Counted from the stretch's first letter, positions 31,383 through 40,517 are shown. The stretch: DNA of 64,000 nt from Komagataeibacter intermedius TF2 (GCF_000964425.1 NZ_BANF01000007.1:1-64000); one strand, 5' to 3'. A program made the numbers and translations. The notes: generated from the letters alone by a model not told the origin.

Positions 31383-31457
31383 GATGCCCGGAGGTTGGAG
31401 ACATGTGCCGCCCTGCCCCGATGTGCGCGGGACCGGCACCCAAGAGGAGTGTTGTAG

Positions 31458-32756
31458 ATGAGCGAGTCCGGAAAAAGCGCCACAATCTCGCTGAACGGCA
31501 AGGATGTTGCCCTGCCGGTGCTGTCAGGCACGCTGGGGCCGGATGTCATCGACATCCGCAAGCTGCCGGCGCAGGCGGGGGTATTCACCTATGACCCCGG
31601 TTATGGCGAAACGGCTTCATGCTCCAGCAAGATCACGTTCATTGACGGTGAAAAGGGTATCCTGCTGCATCGCGGCTACCCCATCGCGCAGCTGGCCGAA
31701 CAGGCGACCTTCATGGAAGTGGCCTACCTGCTGCTGAACGGCGAACTGCCGGACACGGCGCAGTATGACGGGTTTGTGAATTCCATCAAGCATCACACCC
31801 TGCTGCATGAACAGATCCGCAATTTCTTCAACGGTTTCCGTCGTGACGCCCACCCCATGGCCATCCTGTGTGGCACGGTGGGGGCGCTGTCCTCCTTCTA
31901 TCATGAAGGGCTGGATGTCTCGAACGCGGCCACCCGTTACCAGTCGGCCATGCGCATTATCGCCAAGATTCCGACCATTGCAGCATGGGCCTATAAATAT
32001 ACACAGGGCGAAACCTTCATCTATCCGCGCAACGACCTGTCATATGCGGAAAACTTCCTGTCCATGATGTTCGCCGTTCCCAGCGAACCGTACAAGATCA
32101 ACCCGGTTCTGGCGCGCGCCATGGACCGTATCCTGATCCTGCATGCGGACCATGAACAGAATGCGTCCACGTCCACCGTGCGTCTGGCCGGTTCCACCGG
32201 GGCAAACCCGTTCGCATGCATTTCCGCCGGTATCGCAGCACTGTGGGGGCCTGCCCATGGCGGCGCCAACGAGGCCGTGCTGAAAATGCTGGCCGAAATC
32301 GGGCACAAGGACAACATTCCCGAATTCATCGCCAAGGTGAAGGACAAGAACAGCGGCGTGCGCCTGATGGGCTTTGGCCACCGGGTGTACAAGAACTTCG
32401 ACCCGCGTGCGAAGATCATGCAGGCCACCTGTCATGAGGTGCTGGGCGAACTGGGGATCAAGGACGATCCGCTGCTGGATCTTGCGATCGAACTGGAAAA
32501 GATCGCCATCCACGACGAATATTTCGTCAAGCGCAGCCTGTATCCGAATGTCGATTTCTATTCCGGCATCATCCTCAAGGCCATGGGCATCCCCACCAGC
32601 ATGTTCACCGTGCTGTTCGCGGTGGCCCGCACCACCGGCTGGATCAGCCAGTGGAAGGAAATGATCGAGGAACCGGGCCAGCGGATTGGCCGCCCCCGTC
32701 AGCTGTACACCGGATCGCCCGAACGCAACTTCGTGCCGTTTGACAAGCGGGGCTGA
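31458..32756 (+). CDS. gltA: Citrate synthase, type II (AarA-like)
   Basis: The 432-residue product has the length of hexameric Gram-negative citrate synthases. Active-site elements are visible: the histidine in [10 protein letters not shown], the second histidine in [12 protein letters not shown], and the aspartate in NVDFYSGI. It condenses acetyl-CoA and oxaloacetate at entry to the citric acid cycle. In acetic acid bacteria it corresponds to aarA, part of the acetate-resistance set with aarC found 2.5 kb to the left. AGAGGAG lies at about 31441-31448 before the ATG. Two strong hairpins follow the gene. Confidence 0.96.
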   Translation: MSESGKSATISLNGKDVALPVLSGTLGPDVIDIRKLPAQAGVFTYDPGYGETASCSSKITFIDGEKGILLHRGYPIAQLAEQATFMEVAYLLLNGELPDTAQYDGFVNSIKHHTLLHEQIRNFFNGFRRDAHPMAILCGTVGALSSFYHEGLDVSNAATRYQSAMRIIAKIPTIAAWAYKYTQGETFIYPRNDLSYAENFLSMMFAVPSEPYKINPVLARAMDRILILHADHEQNASTSTVRLAGSTGANPFACISAGIAALWGPAHGGANEAVLKMLAEIGHKDNIPEFIAKVKDKNSGVRLMGFGHRVYKNFDPRAKIMQATCHEVLGELGIKDDPLLDLAIELEKIAIHDEYFVKRSLYPNVDFYSGIILKAMGIPTSMFTVLFAVARTTGWISQWKEMIEEPGQRIGRPRQLYTGSPERNFVPFDKRG

Positions 32757-32763
32757 CTGAATC

Positions 32764-32798
32764 CCCTGCCGGACGGATATCACATCCGTCCGGCAGGG
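32764..32798 (+). terminator. Long hairpin after gltA without T-tract
   Basis: A perfect 15-bp stem, CCCTGCCGGACGGAT (32764-32778) with its complement (32784-32798), has a 5-base loop and starts 8 bases after the gltA stop. No run of T follows. It could protect the mRNA 3' end or act with the stronger terminator at 32851. Confidence 0.6.
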
Positions 32799-32850
32799 AC
32801 TGAAGAACGGACCGGATGATGCCAGGGCATCCCGCAGCATCATGTCCGGG

Positions 32851-32897
32851 TATATAAAAAAAGGCAGGCCAGTATGTGGCCTGCCTTTTTTTATATA
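32851..32897. terminator. Bidirectional terminator between gltA and the small Fur-box gene
   Basis: A perfect 20-bp inverted repeat (32851-32870 with 32878-32897) has the loop AGTATGT. Each arm has a GC-rich core (GGCAGGCC) flanked by a run of A or T and TATATA, so both strands give a hairpin followed by at least seven U residues. It serves gltA on the + strand and the convergent gene on the minus strand. Confidence 0.92.
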
Positions 32898-32918
32898 AGT
32901 CTTCCCGACCCGGACGGA

Positions 32919-33173
32919 TCAGTCACATTCACAGCCATTGGTGGGGCCAGGACGTTTCTGGATCACGTGGTGGTCGATCCATTCCGACACCAGTCGCCGC
33001 GCCTCGTTCAGCGAGGATTCGGGATGGTGGATACGGTACAGGGTGGTGCAGGCGTGGAAAGCCGACACATCGCTGGTCCCTACGCCACGCAGTTCCTGAT
33101 AGGCGGTGATTACGGCACGCTCGCACTTGCGAGAGATGCGACTGTTTTCAACAGACACGATGCGATGACCCAT
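32919..33173 (-). CDS. Small conserved-looking protein of unknown function with Fur-like box
   Basis: The 84-residue product is soluble with no signal peptide: mostly charged helices, and a C-terminus GCECD with two cysteines (C82, C84), plus single cysteines near 17 and 43. It does not match the bacterioferritin-associated ferredoxin pattern I would expect for a small iron-regulated gene (no N-terminal CxC..CxxC). Support for a real gene is its own terminator at 32851 downstream and a 15/19 match to the Fur box directly upstream of the ATG. No clear ribosome site is visible. The function is unknown. Confidence 0.6.
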   Translation of the reverse strand: MGHRIVSVENSRISRKCERAVITAYQELRGVGTSDVSAFHACTTLYRIHHPESSLNEARRLVSEWIDHHVIQKRPGPTNGCECD

Positions 33174-33177
33174 TGGT

Positions 33178-33196
33178 GAGAATGATTATCAGTATT
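33178..33196 (-). promoter_or_regulatory. Fur-box-like operator
   Basis: GAGAATGATTATCAGTATT matches the classic 19-bp Fur consensus at 15 of 19 positions and keeps its dyad form. It begins 5 bases upstream of the start codon of the small minus-strand gene at 33173, so a bound repressor would cover the translation start region or a very close promoter. The regulator itself is not in the window. Confidence 0.55.
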
Positions 33197-33399
33197 GGGA
33201 TATTAGATCGAATACCCCCATGGGGCAAGGTACGCATGGCCTCACACTCGGCTGATCGGGTCACGTTATGTTTCCGACATGGCTTTTTTTGGCAATTCCG
33301 CCCACACCCCGCGCACATAGATGGATTTTCGCATCTGTTGCGGTTAATCGTCTGTGCTGTCATTGACGACACCACATATCATTTGGCCGGAGACAGGGT

Positions 33400-34161
33400 A
33401 TGCACGACGCCACGGGGAACGGGGCTGGACTTTCAACAGGCACAACCGCATGGGATCGCGACGCCGCACTTATGACGGCGCGCCTGCTGCTGGAAATCAA
33501 GGCCGTCAACTTCCGCCCCGATGACCCATATACCCTGACATCCGGCTGGAAATCCCCGGTCTATATCGACTGCCGCCGTATCATCTTCTTCCCCCGCGCA
33601 CGACAGAAGATCATGGAACTGGCGGTGGAAAAGATCGGCCGCCATGTGGGGTACGAAAGCATTGACGCCGTGGTGGGCGGCGAGACGGCGGGCATTCCCT
33701 TCGCTGCATGGATTGCCGACCGCATGATGGCCCCCATGGCCTATGTGCGCAAAAAGCCCAAGGGATTTGGCCGCAATGCCCAGATCGAAGGTGATGTGCC
33801 CGAGGGCATGCGCACCCTGCTGGTGGAAGACCTGACGACCGACGGGTCATCCAAGGTGCAGTTCGCCAATGCCCTGCGCAAGGCGGGCGCCATCGTGGAC
33901 CACACGTTCGTGGTCTTCTTCTACGGCGTGTTCCCCGGCGCCTATCGCACGCTGGCGGACATGGACATCAGCCTGCATGCGCTGTGCACGTGGTGGGATG
34001 TGCTGGAGGCCTGCGCGGGCAAGCCTTACTTCTCGGAACAGGATGCCGCCGAAGTCCGCCGCTTCCTGGAAAATCCCTGCGCATGGTCGGCCAAGCATGG
34101 CGGCGTGGGCAGCGCGGAAGAAGCCCTGGAACTGAAGGCCAGACGGGACGCCGGGGCCTGA
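33400..34161 (+). CDS. pyrE: Orotate phosphoribosyltransferase
   Basis: The 253-residue product converts orotate and PRPP to orotidine 5'-phosphate in pyrimidine synthesis. The PRPP loop is LLVEDLTTDGSSK, and the FRPDDPYTLTSGWKSPVYID region and YVRKKPKGFG with the catalytic lysines are typical of the alphaproteobacterial form. The first 20 residues are non-conserved; an ATG near 33472 would give a shorter form. murI follows after 15 bases. The C-terminal 50 residues extend beyond the minimal enzyme. Confidence 0.93.
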   Translation: MHDATGNGAGLSTGTTAWDRDAALMTARLLLEIKAVNFRPDDPYTLTSGWKSPVYIDCRRIIFFPRARQKIMELAVEKIGRHVGYESIDAVVGGETAGIPFAAWIADRMMAPMAYVRKKPKGFGRNAQIEGDVPEGMRTLLVEDLTTDGSSKVQFANALRKAGAIVDHTFVVFFYGVFPGAYRTLADMDISLHALCTWWDVLEACAGKPYFSEQDAAEVRRFLENPCAWSAKHGGVGSAEEALELKARRDAGA

Positions 34162-34176
34162 ACCACGGACGGGTCG

Positions 34177-35007
34177 ATGGCGCGTATCCTCGCTTTTGAT
34201 TCCGGTATCGGGGGGTTGGGAATTGTCGCCCGCATCCGCGACCTCCTGCCCGGGATCACAGTCGATTATCTGGCGGATACGGCTGTCTTTCCCTATGGTG
34301 AACAGGCTGATGGGCCGCTGCGGCAGCGAATCGTCCGCCTGCTGGGTCAGGCCATTGCCCGCCTGCGCCCCGATGTGGTGGTGGTGGCCTGCAATACCGC
34401 CAGTACGCTGGCGCTGGACAGCCTGCGGGCCACCTATGATGTTCCGTTCGTGGGGTGTGTGCCCCCGATAAAATGGGCGGCGGACCATACCCGCACCGGC
34501 ACGATCGGCCTGCTGGCCACGCGCGCCACAGTAAGGCGTCCCTACCTGCATGACCTGAGCGTGCGTTTCGCGCCCGACTGCACCCTGCTTGCTTATGGCG
34601 CGCGGGGACTGGCCGACATGGCGGAAGCCTCCTTCCGCGGCACACCTCCGGACCGGCAACAACTGAAGACAGAACTTGATGGCCTGTTCCGCCAGCCGGG
34701 CGGGAACCGGATTGACGTGGTCGGGCTGGGCTGCACGCACTACACCTTCCTGCTGGACGTGATGCGTGACACCGGGCCTGCACATATCATGTGGCTGGAC
34801 CCCGCCCCGGCCGTTGCGCGCCAGACCGCCCGTGTGCTGACCCAGTGCGGCGGCGCAGCCCCATCCGTCCGGTCACCGGAACCGGAACGGGTCTTTTTTA
34901 CCGCGATGCCGACCGACCTCCCTGCCCTGCTGCCCGGCCTGCGCAGGATGGGTTACGCAGCAGATGCGCCCTTCCTGTTTGGGGAGGACCTGACCCTCCT
35001 TTCCTGA
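34177..35007 (+). CDS. murI: Glutamate racemase
   Basis: The 276-residue product makes D-glutamate for peptidoglycan. The two catalytic cysteines are C72 in ACNTAS and C186 in GCTHY. The N-terminal FDSGIGGLGI and the FPYGEQ motif are family hallmarks. The ATG at 34177 lies 15 bases after pyrE, so the two are likely co-transcribed. The gene ends 210 bases before the convergent polyprenyl synthase gene, with a hairpin repeat between. Confidence 0.94.
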   Translation: MARILAFDSGIGGLGIVARIRDLLPGITVDYLADTAVFPYGEQADGPLRQRIVRLLGQAIARLRPDVVVVACNTASTLALDSLRATYDVPFVGCVPPIKWAADHTRTGTIGLLATRATVRRPYLHDLSVRFAPDCTLLAYGARGLADMAEASFRGTPPDRQQLKTELDGLFRQPGGNRIDVVGLGCTHYTFLLDVMRDTGPAHIMWLDPAPAVARQTARVLTQCGGAAPSVRSPEPERVFFTAMPTDLPALLPGLRRMGYAADAPFLFGEDLTLLS

Positions 35008-35140
35008 ACGGGCGGGAACTGATGGGTCAGCTTTGTTTCAGAAAGACGACATTTCCCGAAGCTGTCGGAAAAACGGTCACGAGAAACTTTTCGATAATCT
35101 GCAGATCTGCCCAAAGGGCAGGCTTCCAGATGGTCCCCAT

Positions 35141-35187
35141 AAAAAAATGCCGCCTTCCCGAAGAAAGGCGGCATCCGGAAACTGTCC
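35141..35187. repeat. Hairpin repeat, copy 1 (also a minus-strand terminator)
   Basis: The stem ATGCCGCCTT (35147-35156) pairs with AAGGCGGCAT (35165-35174), then the tail CCGGAAACTGTCC follows. Seven A residues precede it, giving a U-tract for transcripts of the polyprenyl synthase gene on the minus strand. The core and tail recur at 37222, 52203 and, inverted, at 62681. Confidence 0.7.
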
Positions 35188-35220
35188 ATTCCTGTCAGAC
35201 GGTCAGCCTGAAACGTCCGC

Positions 35221-36225
35221 TTAACGCAGGCGGTTGACCGTATAGCTGGCCGTATCCTGCAGAAGCTGGCGCAGGCGGGTGGGTGGGAAGATGTCCAGCG
35301 CCTCGCGTGCGGCCGTGGCGTATTCCGTTGCCCGGTCAAGGGTAATGCGGATGGCCCCGGTTTGCTCGATCAGCCTGAGCGCGTGGTCAAGGTCTTCGGG
35401 ACGCTGTTCACTTTCCTCAATCACGCGATGCCAGAAGGCACGGTCTTCCTCCGACCCGGCGGCATAGGCCGCCAGCACCGGCAGGGTAATCTTGCCTTCG
35501 CGGAAATCATCGCCCACCGTCTTGCCCAGATGGGCCTGATCGGCTGCATAATCCAGCGCATCATCCACCAGCTGGAACGCCATGCCCAGATTGGTGCCGT
35601 AGGATTCCAGGGCATGCTCTTCCGCCCCTTCCCGGTTGGCCACAACTGCGCCAACACGGCAGGCAGCAGCGAACAGCGCCGCAGTTTTGCCATGAATGAC
35701 TTCCAGATACTGATCAATCTGCGTGGAAAGATCATTCTGGGTGGACATCTGCAGCACTTCCCCTTCCGCGATCGTGGCGGAAGCGGATGAGAGGATATTC
35801 ATGACCTTGAGCGAGCCATCATCCGTCATGAGCTGGAAGGAACGGGCGAACAGAAAGTCGCCCACCAGCACCGATGCCTTGTTGCCGAATACCGCATTCG
35901 CGCTGGCCATGCCGCGACGCAGCGAACTTTCGTCCACCACGTCATCATGCAGCAGGGTCGCGGTATGAATGAATTCCACGCATGCCGCCAGCGCCACGTG
36001 CCGCTGGTGCGTGGCGTCGGGCTGGTAGCCGCACAACCGTGCGGACGCCAGCGTCAGCAGCGGCCGTAACCGCTTGCCACCCGCGGCGACCAGATGGGCT
36101 GCCAGCTGGGGAATAAGCGCAACCGGGCTGTCCATCCGCTCGACAATGGCGCGGTTACACGCGGCCATGTCGTCTGCAAGATATTCCGCCAGCTCACGCA
36201 GGGCGACTTCTGATCCATCTGCCAT
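35221..36225 (-). CDS. Long-chain trans-polyprenyl diphosphate synthase (quinone side chain)
   Basis: The 334-residue product has both aspartate-rich motifs: DDVVD at 94-98 and DDALD at 221-225, and the GGKRLRP substrate motif at 49-55. It extends farnesyl diphosphate with isopentenyl diphosphate to the long tail of ubiquinone; in acetic acid bacteria this is usually Q9 or Q10, and the chain length cannot be read here. I start at the ATG at 36225, preceded by GAAGGGG. The frame stays open for 76 codons but that part runs into the divergent gene. Confidence 0.9.
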   Translation of the reverse strand: MADGSEVALRELAEYLADDMAACNRAIVERMDSPVALIPQLAAHLVAAGGKRLRPLLTLASARLCGYQPDATHQRHVALAACVEFIHTATLLHDDVVDESSLRRGMASANAVFGNKASVLVGDFLFARSFQLMTDDGSLKVMNILSSASATIAEGEVLQMSTQNDLSTQIDQYLEVIHGKTAALFAAACRVGAVVANREGAEEHALESYGTNLGMAFQLVDDALDYAADQAHLGKTVGDDFREGKITLPVLAAYAAGSEEDRAFWHRVIEESEQRPEDLDHALRLIEQTGAIRITLDRATEYATAAREALDIFPPTRLRQLLQDTASYTVNRLR

Positions 36226-36319
36226 CGGGCGGCGAGCCCCTTCGTCTTTCTGACTTGCCGTTTCGTCGGATTCCGGCAGACTAACTGCTAGGGCCAAAAG
36301 GTTACTCTCCCGGTTCCGA

Positions 36320-37177
36320 ATGTATGAACATAGATATGAGTATATGGGCGGCGCTGGAATAACGGTCAAGCCAGACCACGCACACACACCGCATGGGACT
36401 GATGGTACGCAGTCCCTGCCCCCCATGGGCGACGCCCCGGTCACGACGGGCACTTTGCTGGGGGGAAAGGTGGTCTATCGCCAGTTTCCGACCGGAAACA
36501 GGACTGGATTGGAACCGGTTCTGATGGCCGCTTTCGTGCCTGCACGTGCCGGAGAGGTCGTGCTGGAAGGCGGGTGCGGCGCGGGCGCGGGACTGCTGTG
36601 CCTGACGAATCGGGTACCTCGCCTTGCGGGAGTCGGGCTGGAACAGGACCCCGCCACCGCCAGTCTGGCCCGGCACAACCTGGCACTGAACGGACGCCAC
36701 GACCTGCGCGTGCGGGTGGCAGCCATTCCGGCCCTGCCCGATGACCCGCTCCTGTCGGGTCCAGGCATCCGGCGCATCGACCATGCCTTCGCCAATCCGC
36801 CATGGCATGGGCATGACTCGTCGCCTTCCCCACACATGCAGCGTGACCTTGCCCGTCGCCTGCCCGCAGGCATGCTGGCGGCGTGGGTGGGTGCGCTGTC
36901 AGACCAGTTGCGCCATCATGGCACCCTGACACTCGCCCTGCCCGCCAGCCTGCTGTCCGCGGGCATCGCGGCCATGGAACGCGCGCGGCTTGGCCGCATC
37001 CGGATTTTTCCCTTCTGGCCGCGTCAGGGACATGCCGCGCGGATCGTGCTGGTGCAGGGCCGCGTGAATTCCCGCGCCGGCAGCGAAATGCTGCCCGGCC
37101 TGATCCTGCATGAAGGAAATGGTGAATTCACCCCTGCCGCCCGTGCGGTGCTGGAAGATGGCGTAGCCCTGCCGTAA
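36320..37177 (+). CDS. Class I SAM methyltransferase, TrmN6-like
   Basis: The 285-residue product has the SAM loop VVLEGGCGAGAGLLCL, the acidic residue in GVGLEQDP, and the catalytic NPPW motif (FANPPWHG) of N6-adenine/N5-glutamine type methyltransferases. The closest family I recognise is tRNA1(Val) A37 N6-methyltransferase, with the N-terminal GKVVYRQFPTGNRTGLEPVLMAAFV stretch. It lies divergent from the polyprenyl synthase gene with about 95 bases between. ATGs at 36320, 36344 and 36425 are all without a clear ribosome site; the conserved part begins near residue 45. Confidence 0.83.
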   Translation: MYEHRYEYMGGAGITVKPDHAHTPHGTDGTQSLPPMGDAPVTTGTLLGGKVVYRQFPTGNRTGLEPVLMAAFVPARAGEVVLEGGCGAGAGLLCLTNRVPRLAGVGLEQDPATASLARHNLALNGRHDLRVRVAAIPALPDDPLLSGPGIRRIDHAFANPPWHGHDSSPSPHMQRDLARRLPAGMLAAWVGALSDQLRHHGTLTLALPASLLSAGIAAMERARLGRIRIFPFWPRQGHAARIVLVQGRVNSRAGSEMLPGLILHEGNGEFTPAARAVLEDGVALP

Positions 37178-37221
37178 GGCGCGTTGCGGAATATCCTGCA
37201 CGCCACAACGATTCGGTCAGC

Positions 37222-37258
37222 GCCGCCTTTTTGAAAAAGCCAGCATCCGGAACTTCTG
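37222..37258 (+). repeat. Hairpin repeat, copy 2 (degenerate)
   Basis: GCCGCCTTTTT, GAAAAAGCCAGC and then ATCCGGAACTT show the same order as the other copies, but the right arm is partly decayed so only the CTTTTT/AAAAAG part pairs fully. It sits between the convergent methyltransferase and nrdB genes. Confidence 0.55.
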
Positions 37259-37287
37259 TTTTTCAGTCAGTTGTAAGGTTTTATCCT

Positions 37288-38301
37288 TCAGTCCGCGAAC
37301 GCTTCGTCCCACGATCCGGTGGTTGCCGCGCGGCTGTATTCCGTTGCGCGATTTTCAAAGAAATTGGTGTGTTCGACCGCGTTCACCATCTCATCCACCC
37401 ATGGCAGCGGGTTGGCGGCAATATCATAAAGGCCATCCAGCCCAAGCTGGCCCAGCCTGCGATTGGCGACAAAGCGGATGTACTGCCTGACCTGCGCCGC
37501 ATCCAGTCCCTCGACCGCGCCCATCTCAAACGCAAGGTCGATGAATGCGTCCTCGTGCTCGACAATGTCCCGACAGATCTGGCGGATGTCATCACGCAGG
37601 GTATCGGTCCAGATTTCCGGGTTTTCCTGAATGAACACGCGGAACAGGTGGGCCATCGAATCACAGTGCAGCGATTCATCACGCACCGACCACGACACGA
37701 TCTGCCCCATGCCCTTGAGCTTGTTATGGCGGGGAAAGTTCAGCAGGATGGCGAAGGACGCAAAAAGCTGCAGCCCTTCGGTAAACGCGCCAAAGGCAGC
37801 CAGCGTCCGGGCGATCTGGTAGGTATCGCTGACGGTGAACTGCTGCATGTAGTCATATTTATCCTTCATTTCCTTATATTTAAGGAACGCGGAATACTCG
37901 GTCTCGGGCATGCCGATGGTGTCGAGCAGATGACTGTAGGCAGCAATGTGGATCGTCTCGATATTCGAAAACGCCGACAGCATCATAAGCACTTCAGTCG
38001 GCCTGAACACCTGGCTGTAGTGCTTCATGTAGCAGTTGTTCACCTCCACATCCGACTGGGTAAAGAAGCGGAAGATCTGGGTCACCAGATGCCGTTCCCC
38101 GTCCGTCAGCGTGCGATGCCAGTCCTTCACATCATCAGCCAGAGGCACTTCTTCAGGCAACCAGTGGACACGCTGCTGCGTCAGCCAGGCATCATAGGCC
38201 CAGGGGTAACGGAACGGCTTGTAGACGGGACTGGCGGTCAGCAGGCTGGGTGCGTACTGTATCCTGACATCCGCGCCGGGGGCTGTATCGGTCATGGCCA
38301 T
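37288..38301 (-). CDS. nrdB: Class Ia ribonucleotide reductase beta subunit
   Basis: The 337-residue product holds the di-iron tyrosyl radical site. With the start at 38301 the ligands fall at D84, E115, H118 and the radical Y122 (ETIHIAAY), the same numbers as E. coli NrdB, and the C-terminal ligand pair is in DESLHCD. It supplies the radical to NrdA for deoxynucleotide synthesis. AGGA lies 5 bases before this ATG; other in-frame ATGs are 38316 and 38295. It follows nrdA after about 200 bases that contain a terminator-like hairpin. Confidence 0.95.
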   Translation of the reverse strand: MAMTDTAPGADVRIQYAPSLLTASPVYKPFRYPWAYDAWLTQQRVHWLPEEVPLADDVKDWHRTLTDGERHLVTQIFRFFTQSDVEVNNCYMKHYSQVFRPTEVLMMLSAFSNIETIHIAAYSHLLDTIGMPETEYSAFLKYKEMKDKYDYMQQFTVSDTYQIARTLAAFGAFTEGLQLFASFAILLNFPRHNKLKGMGQIVSWSVRDESLHCDSMAHLFRVFIQENPEIWTDTLRDDIRQICRDIVEHEDAFIDLAFEMGAVEGLDAAQVRQYIRFVANRRLGQLGLDGLYDIAANPLPWVDEMVNAVEHTNFFENRATEYSRAATTGSWDEAFAD

Positions 38302-38393
38302 GCCTGTCCTGTGCATGTTTCCAGGGCGCCGGGCAGAGTCCCGACACCCAAAACGATAGACAGCACGTCAATCCCATGTCCAGACACAATAAT

Positions 38394-38435
38394 GATTTAA
38401 AAAACGGGCCGCCCCATACATGGAAACAGCCCGTT
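38394..38435 (-). terminator. Terminator-like hairpin between nrdA and nrdB
   Basis: On the minus strand, AACGGGC (38435-38429) pairs with GCCCGTT (38409-38403) across a 19-base loop and is followed by a run of T. It stands 71 bases after the nrdA stop and about 100 bases before nrdB. It may partly reduce nrdB transcription from the nrdA promoter. Confidence 0.6.
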
Positions 38436-38505
38436 CAGGTCATTCAATATATTAAAACCAGAAATTTATATAAATGAATTCAGATCAATACATGAAACCG
38501 TTGCC

Positions 38506-40437
38506 TTACTGGCAGGCCAGACATTCCTCGTAATCCGTGGTCGTGGCTGGCGGCGTATCGCCTTCCGTTTTCGTCATGTCGCGCTTTTCCTGTCCGTCAC
38601 TGACGGCGTCGGCACGCTGGATGGACAGCGAACGGCAGTAATACAGGGATTTCACCCCCCGCTTCCACGCCATGTAGTGGATCTGGTGCAGGTCGCGCTT
38701 GTGCACGTTGGCCGGCAGGAAGATGTTGATCGACTGCGCCTGACAGATGAAGGGCGCGCGGTCGGCGGCATGTTCGATCACCCAGCGCTGATCCAGTTCG
38801 AACGCGGTCTTGAACACGTCCTTTTCCTGCTGGGTCAGGAAGTCGAGATGCTGCACGCTGCCCTTGTTCAGGGTGATGGAAGACCAGACCTCGTTCGTGT
38901 TCTGGCCCTTCTGCGTCAGCAGGCGGTCAAGGTGGCGGTTGCGCACCGTGAACGATCCCGACAGCGTTTTCTGCAGGAACACGTTGGCCGCAATCGGTTC
39001 GATCCCTGGGCTGGCATTGCCCGCGATAATGGAAATCGACGCGGTGGGGGCGATCGCCATCTTGTTGGAAAAACGTTCCATCACGCCGTAATCGGCGGCG
39101 TCGGGGCATGGCCCGCGCTCTTCCGCCAGCTTGCGCGACGCGGCATCGGCCTGCGCGCGGATATGCTTGAAGATCCGACGGTTCCAGCTTTTGGCCACCA
39201 CGCTTTCAAAGGGTACGTCCCTGGCCTGCAGGAAGGAATGGAATCCCATGACCCCCAGCCCCACGGACCGTTCGCGCATGGCGGCGTACCGGGCGCGTTC
39301 CATGTCGTCGGGCGCACGGTCGATGAAATCCTGCAGCACGTTGTCAAGGAACAGCATCACGTCCTCGATGAACTGCGGATTGTCCTTCCACTCATCCCAC
39401 GTTTCAAGGTTGAGCGACGACAGGCAGCACACTGCCGTGCGTTCGCGCCCGTGCTGGTCCATGCCCGTGGGCAGGGTGATTTCCGCGCACAGGTTGGATG
39501 TCTTGACCTCCAGCCCAGCCAGCTTGTGGTGTTCGGGCCGGGCATTGTTCACATGGTCGGAAAAGATGATGTACGGCTCACCCTGTTCCATCCGCGCGGT
39601 CAGGATACGGATCCATAGCGAACGGGCCGAGATCTTGCGGATGACCGTATTGTCCTTGGGCGACAGCAGCGCCCATTCATCATCATCGGCCACCGCGCGC
39701 ATGAATGCATCGGGCACCAGCACGCCGTGGTGCAGGTTCAGCGCCTTGCGGTTGGGATCGCCACCCGTAGGGCGACGCAGTTCAATGAATTCCTCGATTT
39801 CGGGATGCCAGACCGGCAGGTACACCGCAGCCGACCCACGACGCAGCGACCCCTGGCTGATCGCCAGCGTCAGGCTGTCCATGACGCGGATGAAGGGAAT
39901 GACGCCCGATGTCTTGCCATTGCGGCCGACATTTTCACCAATCGAACGCAGGTTGCCCCAGTAGGAGCCGATGCCCCCGCCTTTGGACGCCAGCCAGACG
40001 TTTTCGTTCCACAGGTCCACAATGCCGCGCAGGCTGTCATTGGCTTCGTTCAGGAAGCACGAAATCGGCAGGCCACGCGTGGTGCCGCCATTGGACAGCA
40101 CCGGCGTCGCCGGCATGAACCAGTGACGCGAGATATAGTCATACAGCCGCTGCGCATGGGCAGGATTCGCCCCGTAATAGGACGCGACCCGTCCAAACAG
40201 GTCCTGATAGCTTTCACCGGGCAGCAGATAGCGGTTGTCCAGCGTCGCCTTGCCAAACGCCGTCAGCAGCGCATCACGGGAATGGTCCACGCGAACGGGA
40301 TGGTGGCCAGGCAACTGGACCACGTTATCCAGCATGTCAGACATTTCAGACATCGTCGTACTGTCCTTTCCCTGGATGGTCCCGTCCACACTGGCCGAAC
40401 GATCGGGCATGCCTCCAGATACGTCATCCAGGACCAT
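38506..40437 (-). CDS. nrdA: Class Ia ribonucleotide reductase alpha subunit, without ATP-cone
   Basis: The 643-residue product reduces ribonucleoside diphosphates. Active-site cysteines are C127 (PISCFLN), C317 (SNLCAEI, with N315 and E319) and one of C337/C338. The radical-path tyrosines are in SLYYCRS, and the C-terminal shuttle pair is C639 and C642 (ECLACQ). The sequence goes directly into the NrdA fold near residue 50, so the roughly 90-residue ATP-cone for overall activity control is absent. GGAG lies 8 bases before the ATG at 40437; an ATG at 40353 also has a ribosome site. Two NrdR-like boxes lie upstream. Confidence 0.95.
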   Translation of the reverse strand: MVLDDVSGGMPDRSASVDGTIQGKDSTTMSEMSDMLDNVVQLPGHHPVRVDHSRDALLTAFGKATLDNRYLLPGESYQDLFGRVASYYGANPAHAQRLYDYISRHWFMPATPVLSNGGTTRGLPISCFLNEANDSLRGIVDLWNENVWLASKGGGIGSYWGNLRSIGENVGRNGKTSGVIPFIRVMDSLTLAISQGSLRRGSAAVYLPVWHPEIEEFIELRRPTGGDPNRKALNLHHGVLVPDAFMRAVADDDEWALLSPKDNTVIRKISARSLWIRILTARMEQGEPYIIFSDHVNNARPEHHKLAGLEVKTSNLCAEITLPTGMDQHGRERTAVCCLSSLNLETWDEWKDNPQFIEDVMLFLDNVLQDFIDRAPDDMERARYAAMRERSVGLGVMGFHSFLQARDVPFESVVAKSWNRRIFKHIRAQADAASRKLAEERGPCPDAADYGVMERFSNKMAIAPTASISIIAGNASPGIEPIAANVFLQKTLSGSFTVRNRHLDRLLTQKGQNTNEVWSSITLNKGSVQHLDFLTQQEKDVFKTAFELDQRWVIEHAADRAPFICQAQSINIFLPANVHKRDLHQIHYMAWKRGVKSLYYCRSLSIQRADAVSDGQEKRDMTKTEGDTPPATTTDYEECLACQ

Positions 40438-40517
40438 TTACATTCTCCGTCATTGGCTCACGCCAACGCACAGGGCCTTTCGATCCTGTGCCGTGCGGTG
40501 AGGTTTTATGATTTTGC

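Noticed and set aside
32919-33173. Small gene as bacterioferritin-associated ferredoxin (bfd)
   Set aside because: The Fur-like box and size suggested it, but the cysteine pattern (isolated C17 and C43, then CEC at the end) does not fit the Bfd CxC..CxxC cluster.
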